A stretch of 64,000 nucleotides of DNA from Rhyacophila brunnea (GCA_022495005.1 JAGYXB010000370.1:186001-250000), one strand, 5' to 3'; numbered from the stretch's first letter, positions 11,028 to 22,483 are shown. Notes: generated from the letters alone by a model not told the origin. Numbers and translations: made by a program.

Positions 11028-14000
11028 CTGTAAATAAAATATTGGTTAATTTTTGTTGCAGTTCCCTGATACGCACGAAGAAATGGAGACGATTGCAGAA
11101 AAATTTTATAGTAAATGGCAATTTCCAAATTGCCTGGGCGCAATTGATGGGAAACACATTGCAATCGAGCCACCTGCAGGCACCGGCTCCCATTTTTATA
11201 ATTACAAACATTTCCACAGCATTATTCTGATGGCGATTGCAAATGCTAATTATGAATTTATTTATGTTGACGTTGGGACAAATGGACGTATTTCTGATTG
11301 AGGTGTACTGAGAAAATCTGAATTTTTCAAACGTTTAGACGAAGGCAGAATTCGTTACCTTACTGTGAAAAGGTTCTATTTGCACTTGACCATGTTTTGA
11401 GCTACGAGCGTTTGAAATTTCGAATGGCCATATTTTGAATATAAAAAGAAAAAAAGTGCTATTAATGATTTTTTGTTTATAGATATTTTACTTGTTTAAG
11501 CATATTTTTTTATAATTCAAAGCAGTTTATTAGGAAATAACTAGTACCTATAATACATTGTAATTAGAACCTTGTCGTACTGAATTAATATCAATAATTT
11601 GTTTGAAAAGGCTCTATTGGCTATATGAACTTTGTCAAACAAACTGTTCTTTTTTTTGAGATGTTTCTTTATGTAAATATGGTTAATAAAAGATTTATTT
11701 AGATGGTATTATTGAACAATTATTTATTTTTCATAAAAAAAACGTGTTAATTAAAAAAAAAACAATATATTCTAACAAACAGAGTTATGATAATAATATA
11801 GTATCATTTTCACAATTTTTTAACCTTAGAACTTTTACACCCACAAATTATTATTTAATCTTAATTTAGTAATAAAATAAAATTACACTATTAATTGTTA
11901 TATACGAGTACATTATATTATAGCAATTTAAATTTATACAAAATAATGAAATAATCCATTTAAAAACTCAGTATTTTAAGGATTATTTTTTAATAAAGCA
12001 CAATAATAACTTCTATTGGGTCACTACTGTGGTGTTCGATGTGTGGGTTGAGGATGATGATAATGAAGTCTACGATGTAGCAGGGTGTGATTTATTAGCA
12101 GCGTATCGGTACAATAGTATATTATACAATGATAGTACATTTATAATCTACTGAGGTAGTTACGAGCTAGGTACTTGGATTCGAGTGACATTTAGATAAA
12201 TAATTCTTCGTTATTTATGCAATAAAAAGTAATACATTAACATTAAATTCTGGTACATAATCATATTGGACTAATTATAGATTCAGCGTTTTAAATCGAG
12301 TAGCTTGTGAAATATTATTTATTATTACAGTCGTAAGAAAATATGATACCATGAAAAATGATTATTCGGCTATTACACCGTAATGATATAATGTGCTGTG
12401 ATATGTAGCTGTAATAATATACCGTATCTAATATCGCCAATCAACTTGCTGATCTAGGTAAGATTTGTTTACTGGAAATTGATTCGCTGGGAATATATTA
12501 TTGCAGAATAATTTGATACATTAAACAATAGATATTTGATCGCTACTATACTACAGATACACTTCTATCAACTAACGGCATGAAAGGAACCATAGCTTTT
12601 ATATCTGATATTTTATCATCAGATATATCTGTTTTTTAGGTCACAACTTTTGGCCAGATCACTGCTGGTGAGGTTGGTGGTAACTTACCTTGACGAGGCT
12701 TTTCTAATCGTTTAATATTAACTATATTTACACTCTCTGTATCTTTGTGAGAGAGCTTGTATTCAATTTCAGGAAGGCATTGAGTGAACTTTACATTTGC
12801 TATTTTTAAAAAGGGTATTTGTTTATAATTAAATAGTTTCGCACTTATGGAGAACTCTTTGAAATCATTTGGAAGCATTTGTATCACCCGGCCCGGTAAG
12901 GCTTTTTTTAATTTATGGTTTTCAAAACTTTAAGTAAAGACACCGGGGAGAATATTTATGTTTTACTTAAAGCTTTTTCAATGGCACTATGGGCTGAATC
13001 CATTTCCTGTATGCAAGAATGCCCCAGAACAGAGTATTTCATCTCCACGCTGTTTACCTCTGTGTGTTCTATAAGAAAATCCATCACTGCATTTGCAATG
13101 ATAGAATTGCGATTTTGAGGCACACAAGAATCGCTCCAGATAATTAGATTTGTAATGACATTTCTTCTCAAACGCGTAACAGTATTTTCGTAAATGCACT
13201 TGCAATATCATTACCTGCCCTGCCAGAAGTTCCTTCAGACCACATGGCACAATACACCGTCTTGGTTGTTGAGAGATGCGCAGTCAAAATGTATACGTTA
13301 AGTTTTCTTCTATAAAAGAAGGAACTTATTTCTGCTCGGGGACAAGTAATGACATTTTGCAAGTACTGGAACATTTCCTTCTTTATCTCGTTTTCGTTCA
13401 CATCTCATGGCATTTTTCACAGTTATATGATGGTCGTAGGACAATTGCAACTCTTCCGTCACAAAAGATTGTTTCTTGGCTACATCGAATTTCTCGCAGA
13501 AATCGCAACGATCAGATTTTCTTTTATGAAAATCTAAATTATTGAACTCTGTGAGAAACATTTTTCGATACAGACTCCTACTGGATTAAAATTGTCAGTG
13601 ATAGCGAGGTTTTTGTACATCTCGTACATCTTTGCTATATTTAGATTTGACTCCAGGTATTTTTTAGTTGTTGTCGCTCGGCAGTAGTGTAATTCTACAC
13701 GAGGGTAGGAGTTTATATGTTCACGATCTTTTATTTTTTGTTCCTCTGGTAGTTTATGGATACTTTTATCCGATAAACCCCTTCCATCAAGTTTCGGAGT
13801 ATTTGACAAGCTTTTTTGAAGATGAACGGTATAAATTGGCTTTTGAGATATTGACAGCGTGCTTAATTCATTCAGGGGCAAATTATGAAATTTTTTTTTT
13901 TCAACATTCGATAATCTAGAAAAATATGTGTCCTCATATGGGGACTCAAAAACGTTCACTATTTATTTTTAAACAAGCAAGTTAAACATTAAAATTTTAC

Positions 14001-14105
14001 GTGTTTTCCGCTGTATTCCTGATAACCGAACAGTAGGTACCATGTATATTATTTATTAATAACACTGATAGTTAATATATTTGATTTGAGAATTTTGTAT
14101 ACTTA

Positions 14106-14224
14106 ATTCAATTTGAAACGAGAAAGGGCGAATCAATATGTCAAGCAATCTGGGATCTGATTTTGACAGCTGAAAAGTGGACCACTAAAGTTATGCTCAG
14201 GCTTTATTAATCTAAAGATGGTTG
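14106..14224 (+). repeat. Short interspersed repeat, inverse of 7240-7392
   Basis: Reverse-complement copy of the repeat in the intron of zinc-finger gene 1. It lies in the intron-like space between coding blocks of transposase-like copy A, so it inserted after that element arrived or travelled with it. Confidence 0.6.
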
Positions 14225-15519
14225 TGAATGAATACATACCTATCAAACTTTTATCAGGCTAATAATAAAATTCCACCACATGGATACCTGTAGGAAGGCT
14301 TGGGGTACCTGCTATTACTAACAAGTGCGTTAGTTTTATGAATGGTTATGTAGTTAGTGACACAGTTACCATCGACTGGTAATTAAACCAAATCAGAAAC
14401 GATTCCTAATTAAGTTAATATCATTTTAACTACTATTTCAAGTACTCTGGGTGATACCTGTGGGAGAATCAATTGGTGTTATATTATTTCAGGACTATTA
14501 GCTAAGTGTTTATTCGCAGAAGGTGTCATATTATGTAGGTACATTTAGATTACCTAGTATCATTATTAATTTATTCATTACTGTCTGCCAGTGATTCAAA
14601 AACTGTAATTGATAAATAATAATTTCTTTTACTGTGTTAACTACCAATTCATGGTAGAAATGCATTGTACCTATTATTAATTTGAATAAAAACGAAAATG
14701 TCTTAACTATGAAAAAATATTCAAATAAATATTGTCGACGAGATTTTTCTTCAGAGTCATCTCTAATAACACGTTTCGTTAATGTTCGTTTGGTTGTGTT
14801 CAAATAGAAGTGTTTTTTCTCATTAGCATTTAACGAGTAAAATGAATTGAATAATTGTGTTCTTTCTTCGGCTGTAATATTTTACAACATTTAAATAAAC
14901 ACGATTCAATGCAGTTTTTAACGATTTAAATTTTTTTTTAGGGATTAGTTTTCCGTGGTTATTTTTGTAGGCTTCCCGAGCCTGACATTTTTTTTTGCAA
15001 CATTGCAGTGCCATTTGCTGGAATTAGCCATTCGCTTACGGCATTTCTTTTTCGGAGTCATGTTTTATTCAGCATCTATTTGTCCAGGTATAGGTGATGT
15101 AGTTTGAATACGATTAGTATCTGAGATCAACGGCAATTCAGAAGAACCTGATGGCAGTATGATGATTTCTTCGATTATAATAATTGGAGTGTCTGGAGAC
15201 AAGTCCTCTGGATGTGGTGTGTAATTATTAGTTACATCGAGTCTAAAACAAATATAAAATAATGTTGTCAAATTCATCTTAACTTTACTGGTAAAATGTA
15301 GTTCAGTGAAGAAATACTTAATATGTAATGGAAGTAATAGCTCAATTAACATAAAATTCAAATTTTTTAGAAAATATATGTATACATATTATATTGTATT
15401 CTTTTTTAACACTAAACAGACCATGGGGCCCAATGTAGTGTAATGAAACGGTAGTTAGTAATAGAAGAGAAACAAATACAAACATCCAGGCTTTGAGAAA
15501 ATGAAATAAATATATTGTG

Positions 15520-15598
15520 ACCTCAGCGGGAATCGAACCCTGAACCTCCAGATGAATATCCAGCACCGTATGCACTGGACTACAAGGCCGCATCGATT
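15520..15598 (-). repeat. tRNA-like SINE fragment
   Basis: On the minus strand there is an A-box-like tagtccagtgcatacgg and a perfect B-box-like ggttcgattcccgc, about 55 nt apart as in a tRNA. The acceptor-stem strands do not pair convincingly, so it is called a tRNA-derived repeat and not a gene. Confidence 0.45.
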
Positions 15599-16974
15599 TT
15601 TATGAACAATAAATAGTACCTGCTCGTACTTACTCTAGAAACAAAACACGACGTTTGCGAGCACAATTTCGAAAACAATATTTAAAGGTTATGTTTCATT
15701 TACGAGTATCTCATTAATTTAGACTTTAAGAGCAATGAATTATATATATGTTCATTTAATTTACGCACCTGTTTTTATTATCCGTTGTGATGTCGAGGAT
15801 GCAATCATTAGATCCATTATTACTATTTGATTCATAAGAGCATGGCAATGTAACAAGTAGTCCATTTGAAAATTCTCATCGTCTCTTTTATTCGTATTTT
15901 TTGTAGTGGCAGAATACACAGCATTGTTCCGCAATATTATTATAACTTATTACAACTATTACTTATAAGTAGGTACCTAGTTATTATACAACAGAATTAT
16001 AATAAACTCTTGATTGATTGAACGAACGTAAAACGACTTTCAACTATGACATGACTATGACCATCGATAGAGAACTGTCAAAACACATACTAATCATAGA
16101 GTGAAAAAAGTTCAACCGGACGATACAACCTTTTTAAATAAAATATTATGCTGTGTGTGTTTTTATTGTAAGTCAATACTAAATAGTTCCATAGTATTTC
16201 AGAACCTTGAAAAATATATTTATGAAAAAAAACGTGTAAATAGAACTCCGGAATACTGCTAATTCCCATATTTGACAATAGATGTCTCTGAAATGAATGT
16301 AGGTATATTATGATAGATGGCTAATGCAACCTTTTCATAACAAAAAGTCATTTTAGGCCACAATGTCAGTTAGAACCTTTTCAAAGTAAGGTAACGAGAT
16401 TGAAAATACTTGCACCAAAAAACCTACTGCTAATTCTGATGCACTGCCATTTTTGTTTACCTATATCGGTGATGAAGCCTTTGCATTGCGTGACGATTTC
16501 TTAAAGCCATATTCACAAAGGCAATTAAATCACAGTAAAAGAATATATAATAATTATCGGACATGCAGAGCCAGGCGAATTATAGAAAATGTTTTTGGCA
16601 TTTTAGCTGCTAGATTCCGCATTTTTAAAGCTCCAATAAACATGAAAATTGAAAATATCAATACAGTTGTATTATTAGCTTGCTGTGTGCTGCACAACTT
16701 TCTTTGTCGCAAATCTACACATACTATTATACTCATTCTCATGACCTTGATAGGGAAAATACTGAGACGGGTTTAATAGAGCTCGGACTGTGGTCACAGG
16801 ACACCTTACCACTTTTGGAAGTAACAACTAATCGGAACTCAACTGCCAATGCTAAAAAAGAGCGAGAAGATTTCGAAAAATATTTTAATACTACCAGGGC
16901 TGTCACATGGCAAGAAAGTATGATAAGCAATAGATAAATTAAACCAATGTAACAATTTAGTTTAAATGTTTTAC

Positions 16975-17072
16975 CTCAATATAATCTTCGGTGTTTAACG
17001 AGTTGGAGTAACTCTTATCAGGAGACATATTGTTTTCCAAATCGTCCGCCATGCTGGATATTGAGGTCGATT
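16975..17072 (-). pseudogene. Middle exon of the Harbinger MADF gene
   Basis: A 98-nt exon between an acceptor (tgttttacag) and a donor (gtaaaa) encodes, after two bases completing a split codon, STSISSMADDLENNMSPDKS and YSNSLNTEDYIE. The incoming phase matches the MADF exon end at 9582 (one base) and the outgoing phase 0 matches the exon at 11027-10727. Acidic, low-complexity linkers between MADF and BESS parts are usual. It is only 38 bp from the transposase stop codon, so the two genes are tightly interleaved. Confidence 0.55.
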
Positions 17073-17284
17073 CTGTAAAACAAAATGTAAATTGTTAAAA
17101 TACAACATAATACTCAAACTTATTTTTTTATTATCTCTCCCCTAAGTACACATACCTTCATAAGGTAAATATTGACATGATTATTTATATCGGCCATTAT
17201 AAACAATTTTATATTAATTATAATAATATTGCCACTCGATTACTAAGTGTCTCATACTTTTTCTTTATTAACTTCAAGGCGACC

Positions 17285-17640
17285 TGCATGAGCACTAGCT
17301 AATAATAATCGGGGTGCCGGACGAAATCAAAAATCACGAAAAAAATGGTTTTTTGTCTCTTCTGTAAAAATTGCGCAATCGCAACACTTATTTTGAATTG
17401 CGAAAATTTTACAAGAGAGACAAAAAATCATACATTTTGTAAAATTTGCGCAATTTAAGATAAGTGTTACGATTGCGCAATTTTTTACAGGAGACAAAAA
17501 AGCATTTTTTTATCTTTGTTAATTATTTTTCGGGATTTCGGCCTTCGGGATTCCGGCCAATCGGGTTTTCAGCATTCTGAATTTCGGCCTTCGGGATTTA
17601 GGCTTTAGGGATTTCAGAATTCGGGATTTTGACCCAAACC
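17285..17640. repeat. Palindrome followed by a degenerate TTCGGGATTT tandem array
   Basis: Positions 17338-17505 form a long imperfect inverted repeat built around ttttttgtctc, gcgcaat and cacttatttt blocks. It is followed at 17527-17632 by an irregular tandem array of ttcgggatttcggcc-like units of about 10-16 bp. No coding potential. It lies between the middle MADF exon and the transposase N-terminal exon. Confidence 0.6.
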
Positions 17641-17966
17641 CATCCTAAGCTTGCCGGCAACACCGAGTTAAGTTTATTTGAGGCTTTCTAGCGATTAGTA
17701 ATGCAGAAATTGGTATATAATTTGATTTAGGTATTATGGTGTATTGAAAATCTCTGCTATTAAAAATCTATCAACATAATAGAGATAGGACAATTTATAT
17801 TTTTCCTGAAAGGTCATAGTTATATTTATCGTTGTTCTGTTTTGTCATGGAACCGTCTATCTCAAATGCATCTTGTCTGTCATTCTTATGCCGTTGCTGT
17901 CCATGGTTTATATAGGTAAAACAATCCACTGAAGGTTCACTTTATAAGACCAACCGATGTCTACTT

Positions 17967-18015
17967 GTTAATAATATATTTGTAAATTTGCCCTTTTACA
18001 AATATATTATTAACT
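17967..18015. repeat. Perfect A/T hairpin
   Basis: The strings gttaataatatatttgtaaa and tttacaaatatattattaac are exact reverse complements separated by tttgccctt-type spacer. It is probably a small foldback element or the remains of one, near the right side of the inferred inversion. Confidence 0.6.
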
Positions 18016-18056
18016 AAATATAAACTTTATTTGATGACGTATAATATAATACCCAC

Positions 18057-18478
18057 CTTGAATTAATATTCTCCTTTCAAAACGTCAATGATGACTTGGC
18101 AAGTTTCAGGAATTATCTTGCCCAGAGTTTGACTTCCAATCGCAATTCTATAATGTAAGTCAGTGAACGTTCCGCCGGCAGCCAAAAATCGCAGGGTTGC
18201 ACATAATCTATCGTGAGGAGAAATAGCTTCCCTCATAGTAGTATTTTTTTTAATGATTACGGAGACCAAATTAAGCAGTTCCAAGTATATTAATCCTCAG
18301 ACATTCGCAAATAATTGCGGACATCGTATCGGACAGCAAACGCAATTCTCTTATTAAATTGGTGTGGGATAATGTTGTCCTTTTCCTTATCCAATGTTTC
18401 ACCCAGTATTTGTGTACACTTTGCTTCGTTATTAAATTATCTGCCACCCAATAACCCAAAAAACACAAACGTCGGTAT
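18057..18478 (-). pseudogene. PIF/Harbinger transposase, N-terminal exon
   Basis: Minus-strand frames together give MAVNDTDVCVF, then after a frameshift ADNLITKQSVHKYWVKHWI, TTLSHTNLIRELRLLS, and after another shift MREAISPHDRLCATLRFLAA, YRIAIGSQTLGKIIPETCQ and IIDVLKGEY. This is the conserved helical N-terminal region of HARBI1-like transposases. The exon ends in a phase-0 donor (aag|gtgggt), preceded by an in-frame TAA at 18065-18063. The expected continuation (FPDT..., phase 0) is at 11062 on the plus strand, so the two halves now point toward each other. Confidence 0.8.
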
Positions 18479-18529
18479 CATTAACCGCCATCACGATTTA
18501 ACTGTCAAATTTACGTAAGTATATTATCT

Positions 18530-18667
18530 ATGCTGTCAAAGTCGACTGTTTTACTCGTTATTACCTCGTGTCGTTGAAAGTCCATTAGCCAGTAGCAGAA
18601 CGTAGAAAATTCTGAAGACTTATTGTCCTCGGACTTTTGGCTCGCCAATGGAGCGCTGGCATTATGC
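18530..18667. repeat. Repeat shared in inverse orientation with 25508-25622
   Basis: Blocks ctgtcaaagtcgac, gtagcagaacgtagaaa, gacttattgtcctcggactt and ccaatggagcgctgg recur in reverse order and complement at 25508-25622. It shares the gcgctccattg terminus with the 8421/25905 pair, so these are probably related non-autonomous elements. Confidence 0.6.
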
Positions 18668-18699
18668 TTTTTGTTTCTTACAAAGAAAATAACGCAGAA

Positions 18700-19750
18700 T
18701 TCAATAAATTAAGTAAGTATATTTAAAATTTGTCAAGAGCTTTTTTCTACCTCTTTCGAGCTTTTTTTTCTCGGCTCACCAATTTTTCTTCTATAACTAT
18801 TAATTTTTTTAATTGTACTTTGCACCAATTTAACGTATTTTTGTGCTTTTAGAATATTTTTTAATGTCAATCTATAGGATAAAAATGCATTTTTCCGATC
18901 ATGAAAAATTTAAAAACAAGGTAACTTTTAGTTTGCCATTTACAATGACTGACAGACTCGTATGACAAATTGTGCGCTATGATAAAAAAAATCACCATGA
19001 CGTGAGCATTTACAATTTTCAGAATTGGCATACATTATTGCAATATTTCGGTATAGAAACACTACATCTATTTATTTATTTATTTTAATCTGATGATTTA
19101 AAACATGTTTACCTGTAATACAGTCATTTAAAAATAAGGCTTACAAATTGGTGTTTTGAATTTTCATTTATTATATTGACCAGGTATTACATTACCATCA
19201 TGCACACGCAAGGTAGAGCTACCCCTACATATTATTAATTTGCAAGAAAGACATTTTAAATGTACTTATATTTAAAAAAAAAAATTAAACCTAACACATC
19301 ACTGATAAAAATAGTGCATTATTAGTGTAAATTTATAACACTTTTTATCAAATTAATAGTATTTTGTGACTACAAAATTATTGCCTAAATGTATAGGTAC
19401 CTATAAATGTGTAAATGACTATTTAAACTGAAGACATTTAGATACAACAATATGTTTTCAGTGGATGTTCATTTAAAAAATCAAAGAATTTACACAAACC
19501 AATAAGCGCTAAAGAAATATATAAAATATCACTAATTACTTAGTATTAGTTTATTATATTTAATTTTTTTGATCTTTGTGCCTTTACCTTAAAATAACTT
19601 ATCTATTTCGGATTACACAATGACCGAATTATAAAATAAAACATCAAAAATAACCTATAACTATATTATAATAATAACATACAAATTACAATCCAACTAA
19701 ACGCAACTGCATACGTATGCATTGTTTCCCCTTAAGTATAATACTTACAT
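18700..19750. other. Intergenic AT-rich DNA, nothing recognised
   Basis: No open frame with a family signature, no repeat partner within the window and no inverted termini. It contains poly-T and poly-A tracts (for example near 18760 and 19270). Confidence 0.5.
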
Positions 19751-19756
19751 CTTGAG

Positions 19757-20369
19757 CAGTGACAAAGGGTGGAGGTAGACTATGAAGATCCAACAAAAAT
19801 AGTGCACATTAAACTTTGACAAACATGTTTATTTGTTTTGATTGAACTAATAATATAAATTGCAGATGGTGTTGGTTAGTTTTAAAAATCAGTTAAACCT
19901 AAACCAAACCATAATAGATAATATTAGATAACAAATGAGTGTTTCACAAGCATAGTGAACCAAGTCCATTCTGGCTATTTTCGAGTAAACTAGGTTCAGA
20001 CATAATATTTGAGTATTTCTTATTATCTAAGGGTATGATTTCCATTACATAATAACTTAAATGTACTCAAAATAACACGTCAGAATTGCAATCATACCCT
20101 TACAGAATTATAAATACTCAAATATTATGTTTGAACCTAGCTTATCCAAAAATAATCAGAATGGACTTGGTTCACTTCTATCTATAAAAAAATCTACAAT
20201 TATGTCATTAAAAAGCATACATTACTTAATATGTTTGGTTTAATCTAATTTCAGAAATCAACTGCAGTTTTGCATACTTAGTCTAATAAACATGAATAAG
20301 TATAATTTATAAATGCAGTGTTCTCTGTTTATGACATATCACACAGCCTACCTCCACCCTTCGTCACTG
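19757..20369. mobile_element. hAT-type MITE, CAGTGGCGAAGGG family, with a nested hairpin
   Basis: Left end cagtgacaaagggtggagg and right end cctccacccttcgtcactg are inverted repeats of the family. Flanking 8-mers (atcttgag, gatcacat) do not match, so the target duplication is lost. The interior is interrupted by the hairpin at 19955-20175. No transposase is encoded. Confidence 0.7.
19955..20175. repeat. Foldback element nested in the hAT MITE
   Basis: A 221-bp near-palindrome running from gtgaaccaagtccattctg to cagaatggacttggttcac, with long matching arms (for example aactaggttcagacataata against its inverse near 20128-20146). Its insertion splits family sequence of the host MITE, so it is younger. 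Confidence 0.7.
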
Positions 20370-21060
20370 GATCACATATATATATAAAAAAACGATAATA
20401 AACCCACAATAAGAGGTCCAGAAACATAGAAACTTAACAATATGGAATGGTGTATGCTGGGCATAATGTGGCAAAATCAAAATATCCCAGTAGGTAGAGG
20501 TCTGGATCAGCAAAATATAGTGGATATCGTTTATGACTGTTATATTTTGAGGCTATTTTACTTAACCTTCCTAATATATATAACTATATAAACACAAAAC
20601 CAACTAATATTATGCAGATGTACCATGGTACATAGTTTATTAAAAAAATATATATAAATTTGATTCAATTTATCAGCCCTGAAAAGTAGTTGTAACTTAC
20701 GAACTAATCGTAATTCAATAGTCATTTTGCCGTACGGTATGTTAAACACAGGGTGATTTGAGTTTCTCCTCAGCAAAAAAACGTTATAATGAAAATTTAC
20801 TTGAGACAATGGCGTTTAAACAATGCTCCTGATTAAAAATCATCTGACACAACCCACGAGACAACGTTCCAACAATTTCACTTCCATCTGTTGTCGAGAT
20901 AAAAATAATGATTTTCGGTCAAGTACCTAGCTAATATACATATTATTTACATTACACTATATTATGAGTAGTCCAACATGGCATGTAAAGGTGCATGTTG
21001 GGCACAACGCGTAAAGAGCGCAAAAGAAAACAATTAATAAGGCAGCAGACAAAAGTATGC
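20370..21060. other. Intergenic, nothing recognised
   Basis: A short (TA) stretch follows the MITE. No gene or repeat partner found. The minus-strand open frames here are short and lack motifs. Confidence 0.4.
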
Positions 21061-21064
21061 GATG

Positions 21065-21270
21065 TATTAGAGGCACTAAGCAGATGAAATAGACATGTCG
21101 CTCGGCGAAAGGACAACCGCTGGACAAATGCTGGATATTATACAGTGGTACCAAGATACGCTATAAGACACACTGGATAGACGCACTCATAAAGTTCGGT
21201 GAATGTACGTGGCAGCAGAGACCGACAATAGCGGAGGCCTTCATCCAGCAATGGATCAACCCCGGCCGAT
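21065..21270 (+). pseudogene. Non-LTR retrotransposon (LINE) 3' coding fragment
   Basis: Across three frames the translation keeps a typical LINE C-terminal tail: HVARRKDNRWT, then VVPRYAIRHTG and HWIDALIKFGECTWQQ, ending RPTIAEAFIQQWINPG. Frameshifts separate the pieces. The fragment is immediately followed by an hAT MITE (21280-21727). Confidence 0.65.
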
Positions 21271-21279
21271 AATACATAT

Positions 21280-21727
21280 CAGTTGCGAAGGTTGGAGGAA
21301 GGATGTTAAAATCTAATATAAATAGTGCATACTAAATTTTGTCCGTCAGACGTATTTGTCTTCATTGAACTTAGACTGCAATGTTTGGATAGTGGTCCGA
21401 ATAAAGTAGATAATGGTCAAAAAATATAAAAAAAAAGTTTTTTGTTTATCGATTATGGTTTGGTTTAGGAAGGGCTTAGTGAATTATAAAAAACTAACCA
21501 ACAACGTCTGTAATATAAATTTTTAATTCAACGAAATCAAATAAATATCACTGAATAAGTGTGTACTATTTTATCAGATCGCCCATAGCACAATATAAAA
21601 CTAACAAGCACCGTCTGCAAATTGTACATATTCTTAGTTCAATGAAAGCAAATAAGTATGACTGACAAAGTTTAGTGTGCGCAATTTATGTCGAATCTTA
21701 ACAGTCTACCGCAACCCTTCGCCACTG
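21280..21727. mobile_element. hAT-type MITE, CAGTGGCGAAGGG family
   Basis: Ends cagttgcgaaggttgg and caacccttcgccactg are inverted. Flanking 8-mers atacatat and atatatac match at six of eight positions, a possible decayed target duplication. The interior contains the family blocks ggtttggtttaggaagggctt and aactaaccaacaacg. Non-coding. Confidence 0.65.
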
Positions 21728-21817
21728 ATATATACTTATGGTGTCGTTTGAACTGATTGATTGAAGACTTTGTCGTGATAACGTTTTTTTGCCATAGAGA
21801 GGCTGAATTGGTTATTA

Positions 21818-22075
21818 TATATGTGTCGGTAGATTTCAAAATAAGCCAAGTCCATATTGGATGAATAGGAGAAAAACAGCTTTTTGTTTTCTTAAGTACA
21901 CTGTCACAAGGGTGAAAGTTTATATTATTTCGATTATAGAATATTTAAAATTAGTAAGTTCCACATTTTGATAATGCAGAAATGTTAGAAAGCAGTAGTT
22001 CTTTAACAATTCACAAAAAAGTAAAAAATACTTAAAGGTGGACTTGGCTGATTTTGAAATCTAGCGACATATATT
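21818..22075. repeat. TIR element, AGATTTCAAAATAAGCCAAGTCCA ends
   Basis: Left arm gtcggtagatttcaaaat followed by agccaagtcca is inverted at the right as tggacttggct and attttgaaatctagcgac. The roughly 258-bp unit is bounded by tatat on both sides, suggesting a TA-type target. No coding capacity. Confidence 0.6.
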
Positions 22076-22483
22076 AAAATAAATATTATGAATTAACATA
22101 AGTTGATAAAAAATGCACGTAATTACTAATTATTAGATAAAAGTATGCAAGGTTACTTATAACTAGCGAATAACACACTGACATGACTGCCTAAATAATT
22201 GAAGGGCTACGTAAAATAAAATCCCAAACGTTACAAACTTTCAAACCCTGCCAGGTATGAGATTTTGTTTTTTAAGTCTATAAAAGAATAAAATTAATCT
22301 AAATTTTCGATGAAAGTATTTGTCAACCATGACAAGATTTAAGAAGATGACGGTTATTTTTTATTAAAAATACACACTTTTACTCCTGACGCCATCTATA
22401 GATCGAGAGCAATGTTATTACTTTGATTAAATTTATAAATATGGTAGACATGCAATGTATGCGACTTTCACGGTTGTTTTTTA

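Larger units (their letters stand above)
12636..15845 (-). pseudogene. Transposase-like protein of an uncharacterised insect family (copy A)
   Basis: Minus-strand coding blocks in order. 15845-15773 (ESNSNNGSNDCILDIT, donor gtgcgt). 15247-15068, joined in frame (LDVTNNYTPHPEDLSPD), ending in TAA. A basic segment near 15055-14690 (MTPKKKCRKRMANSSKWHC; later FNSFYSLNANEKKHFYLNTT). 13959-13534 with LSTLSISQKPIYTVHLQK and PEEQKIKDREHINSYPRVE. 13561-13310 with a CDFCEKF zinc-knuckle-like pair. 13270-12956 with IIWSDSCVPQNRNSII and VLGHSCIQEMDSAHSAIE. A C-terminal block 12887-12636. The W-SD-[ST]-C-x2-QNRN and GH-x(n)-D motifs look like DDE/RNase-H-fold active-site strands. Stops and frameshifts show it is dead. 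I believe the family overlaps Pfam DUF7869, from memory. Confidence 0.65.
11353..16396. mobile_element. 5.04-kb TIR-bounded insertion inside the Harbinger transposase
   Basis: The insertion starts cgttaccttactgtgaaaag (11353) and ends with the inverse, cttttcaaagtaaggtaacg (16377-16396), a 26-bp inverted repeat with one mismatch. Removing it joins ...DEGRI directly to RLKILAP of the transposase. Variants of gaaaaggttct recur near both ends (about 11605, 16125, 16327), like subterminal transposase-binding repeats. No target duplication is evident at the junction, so it may be absent, very short, or lost. The cargo is one broken minus-strand gene (12636-15845), plus a small MITE and a tRNA-like repeat. 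Superfamily not identified. Confidence 0.75.
11062..16936 (+). pseudogene. PIF/Harbinger transposase, C-terminal exon, split by an insertion
   Basis: DDE-type transposase of the HARBI1-like family, whose role is cutting and reinserting the element at TWA target sites. After an acceptor (ttgttgcag) the exon reads FPDTHEEMETIAEKFYSKW, FPNCLGAIDGKH (first catalytic Asp region) and YVDVGTNGRISD (second Asp region), then a TGA where a Gly codon is expected (11299-11301), then GVLRKSEFFKRLDEGRI. At 11353 it is interrupted. It resumes at 16397 with RLKILAPK, a frameshift in an A-run, YIGDEAFALRDDFLKPYSQ and RRIIENVFGILAARFRIF (catalytic Glu region). After another frameshift near 16720 it ends at TAA, 16935-16937. 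The N-terminal exon, needed before FPDT, lies on the opposite strand at 18478-18057. Dead copy. Confidence 0.85.

Noticed and set aside
9311..18478. Domesticated HARBI1 host gene
   Set aside because: Stops, frameshifts, exon inversion and a 5-kb insertion rule out a functional host gene.
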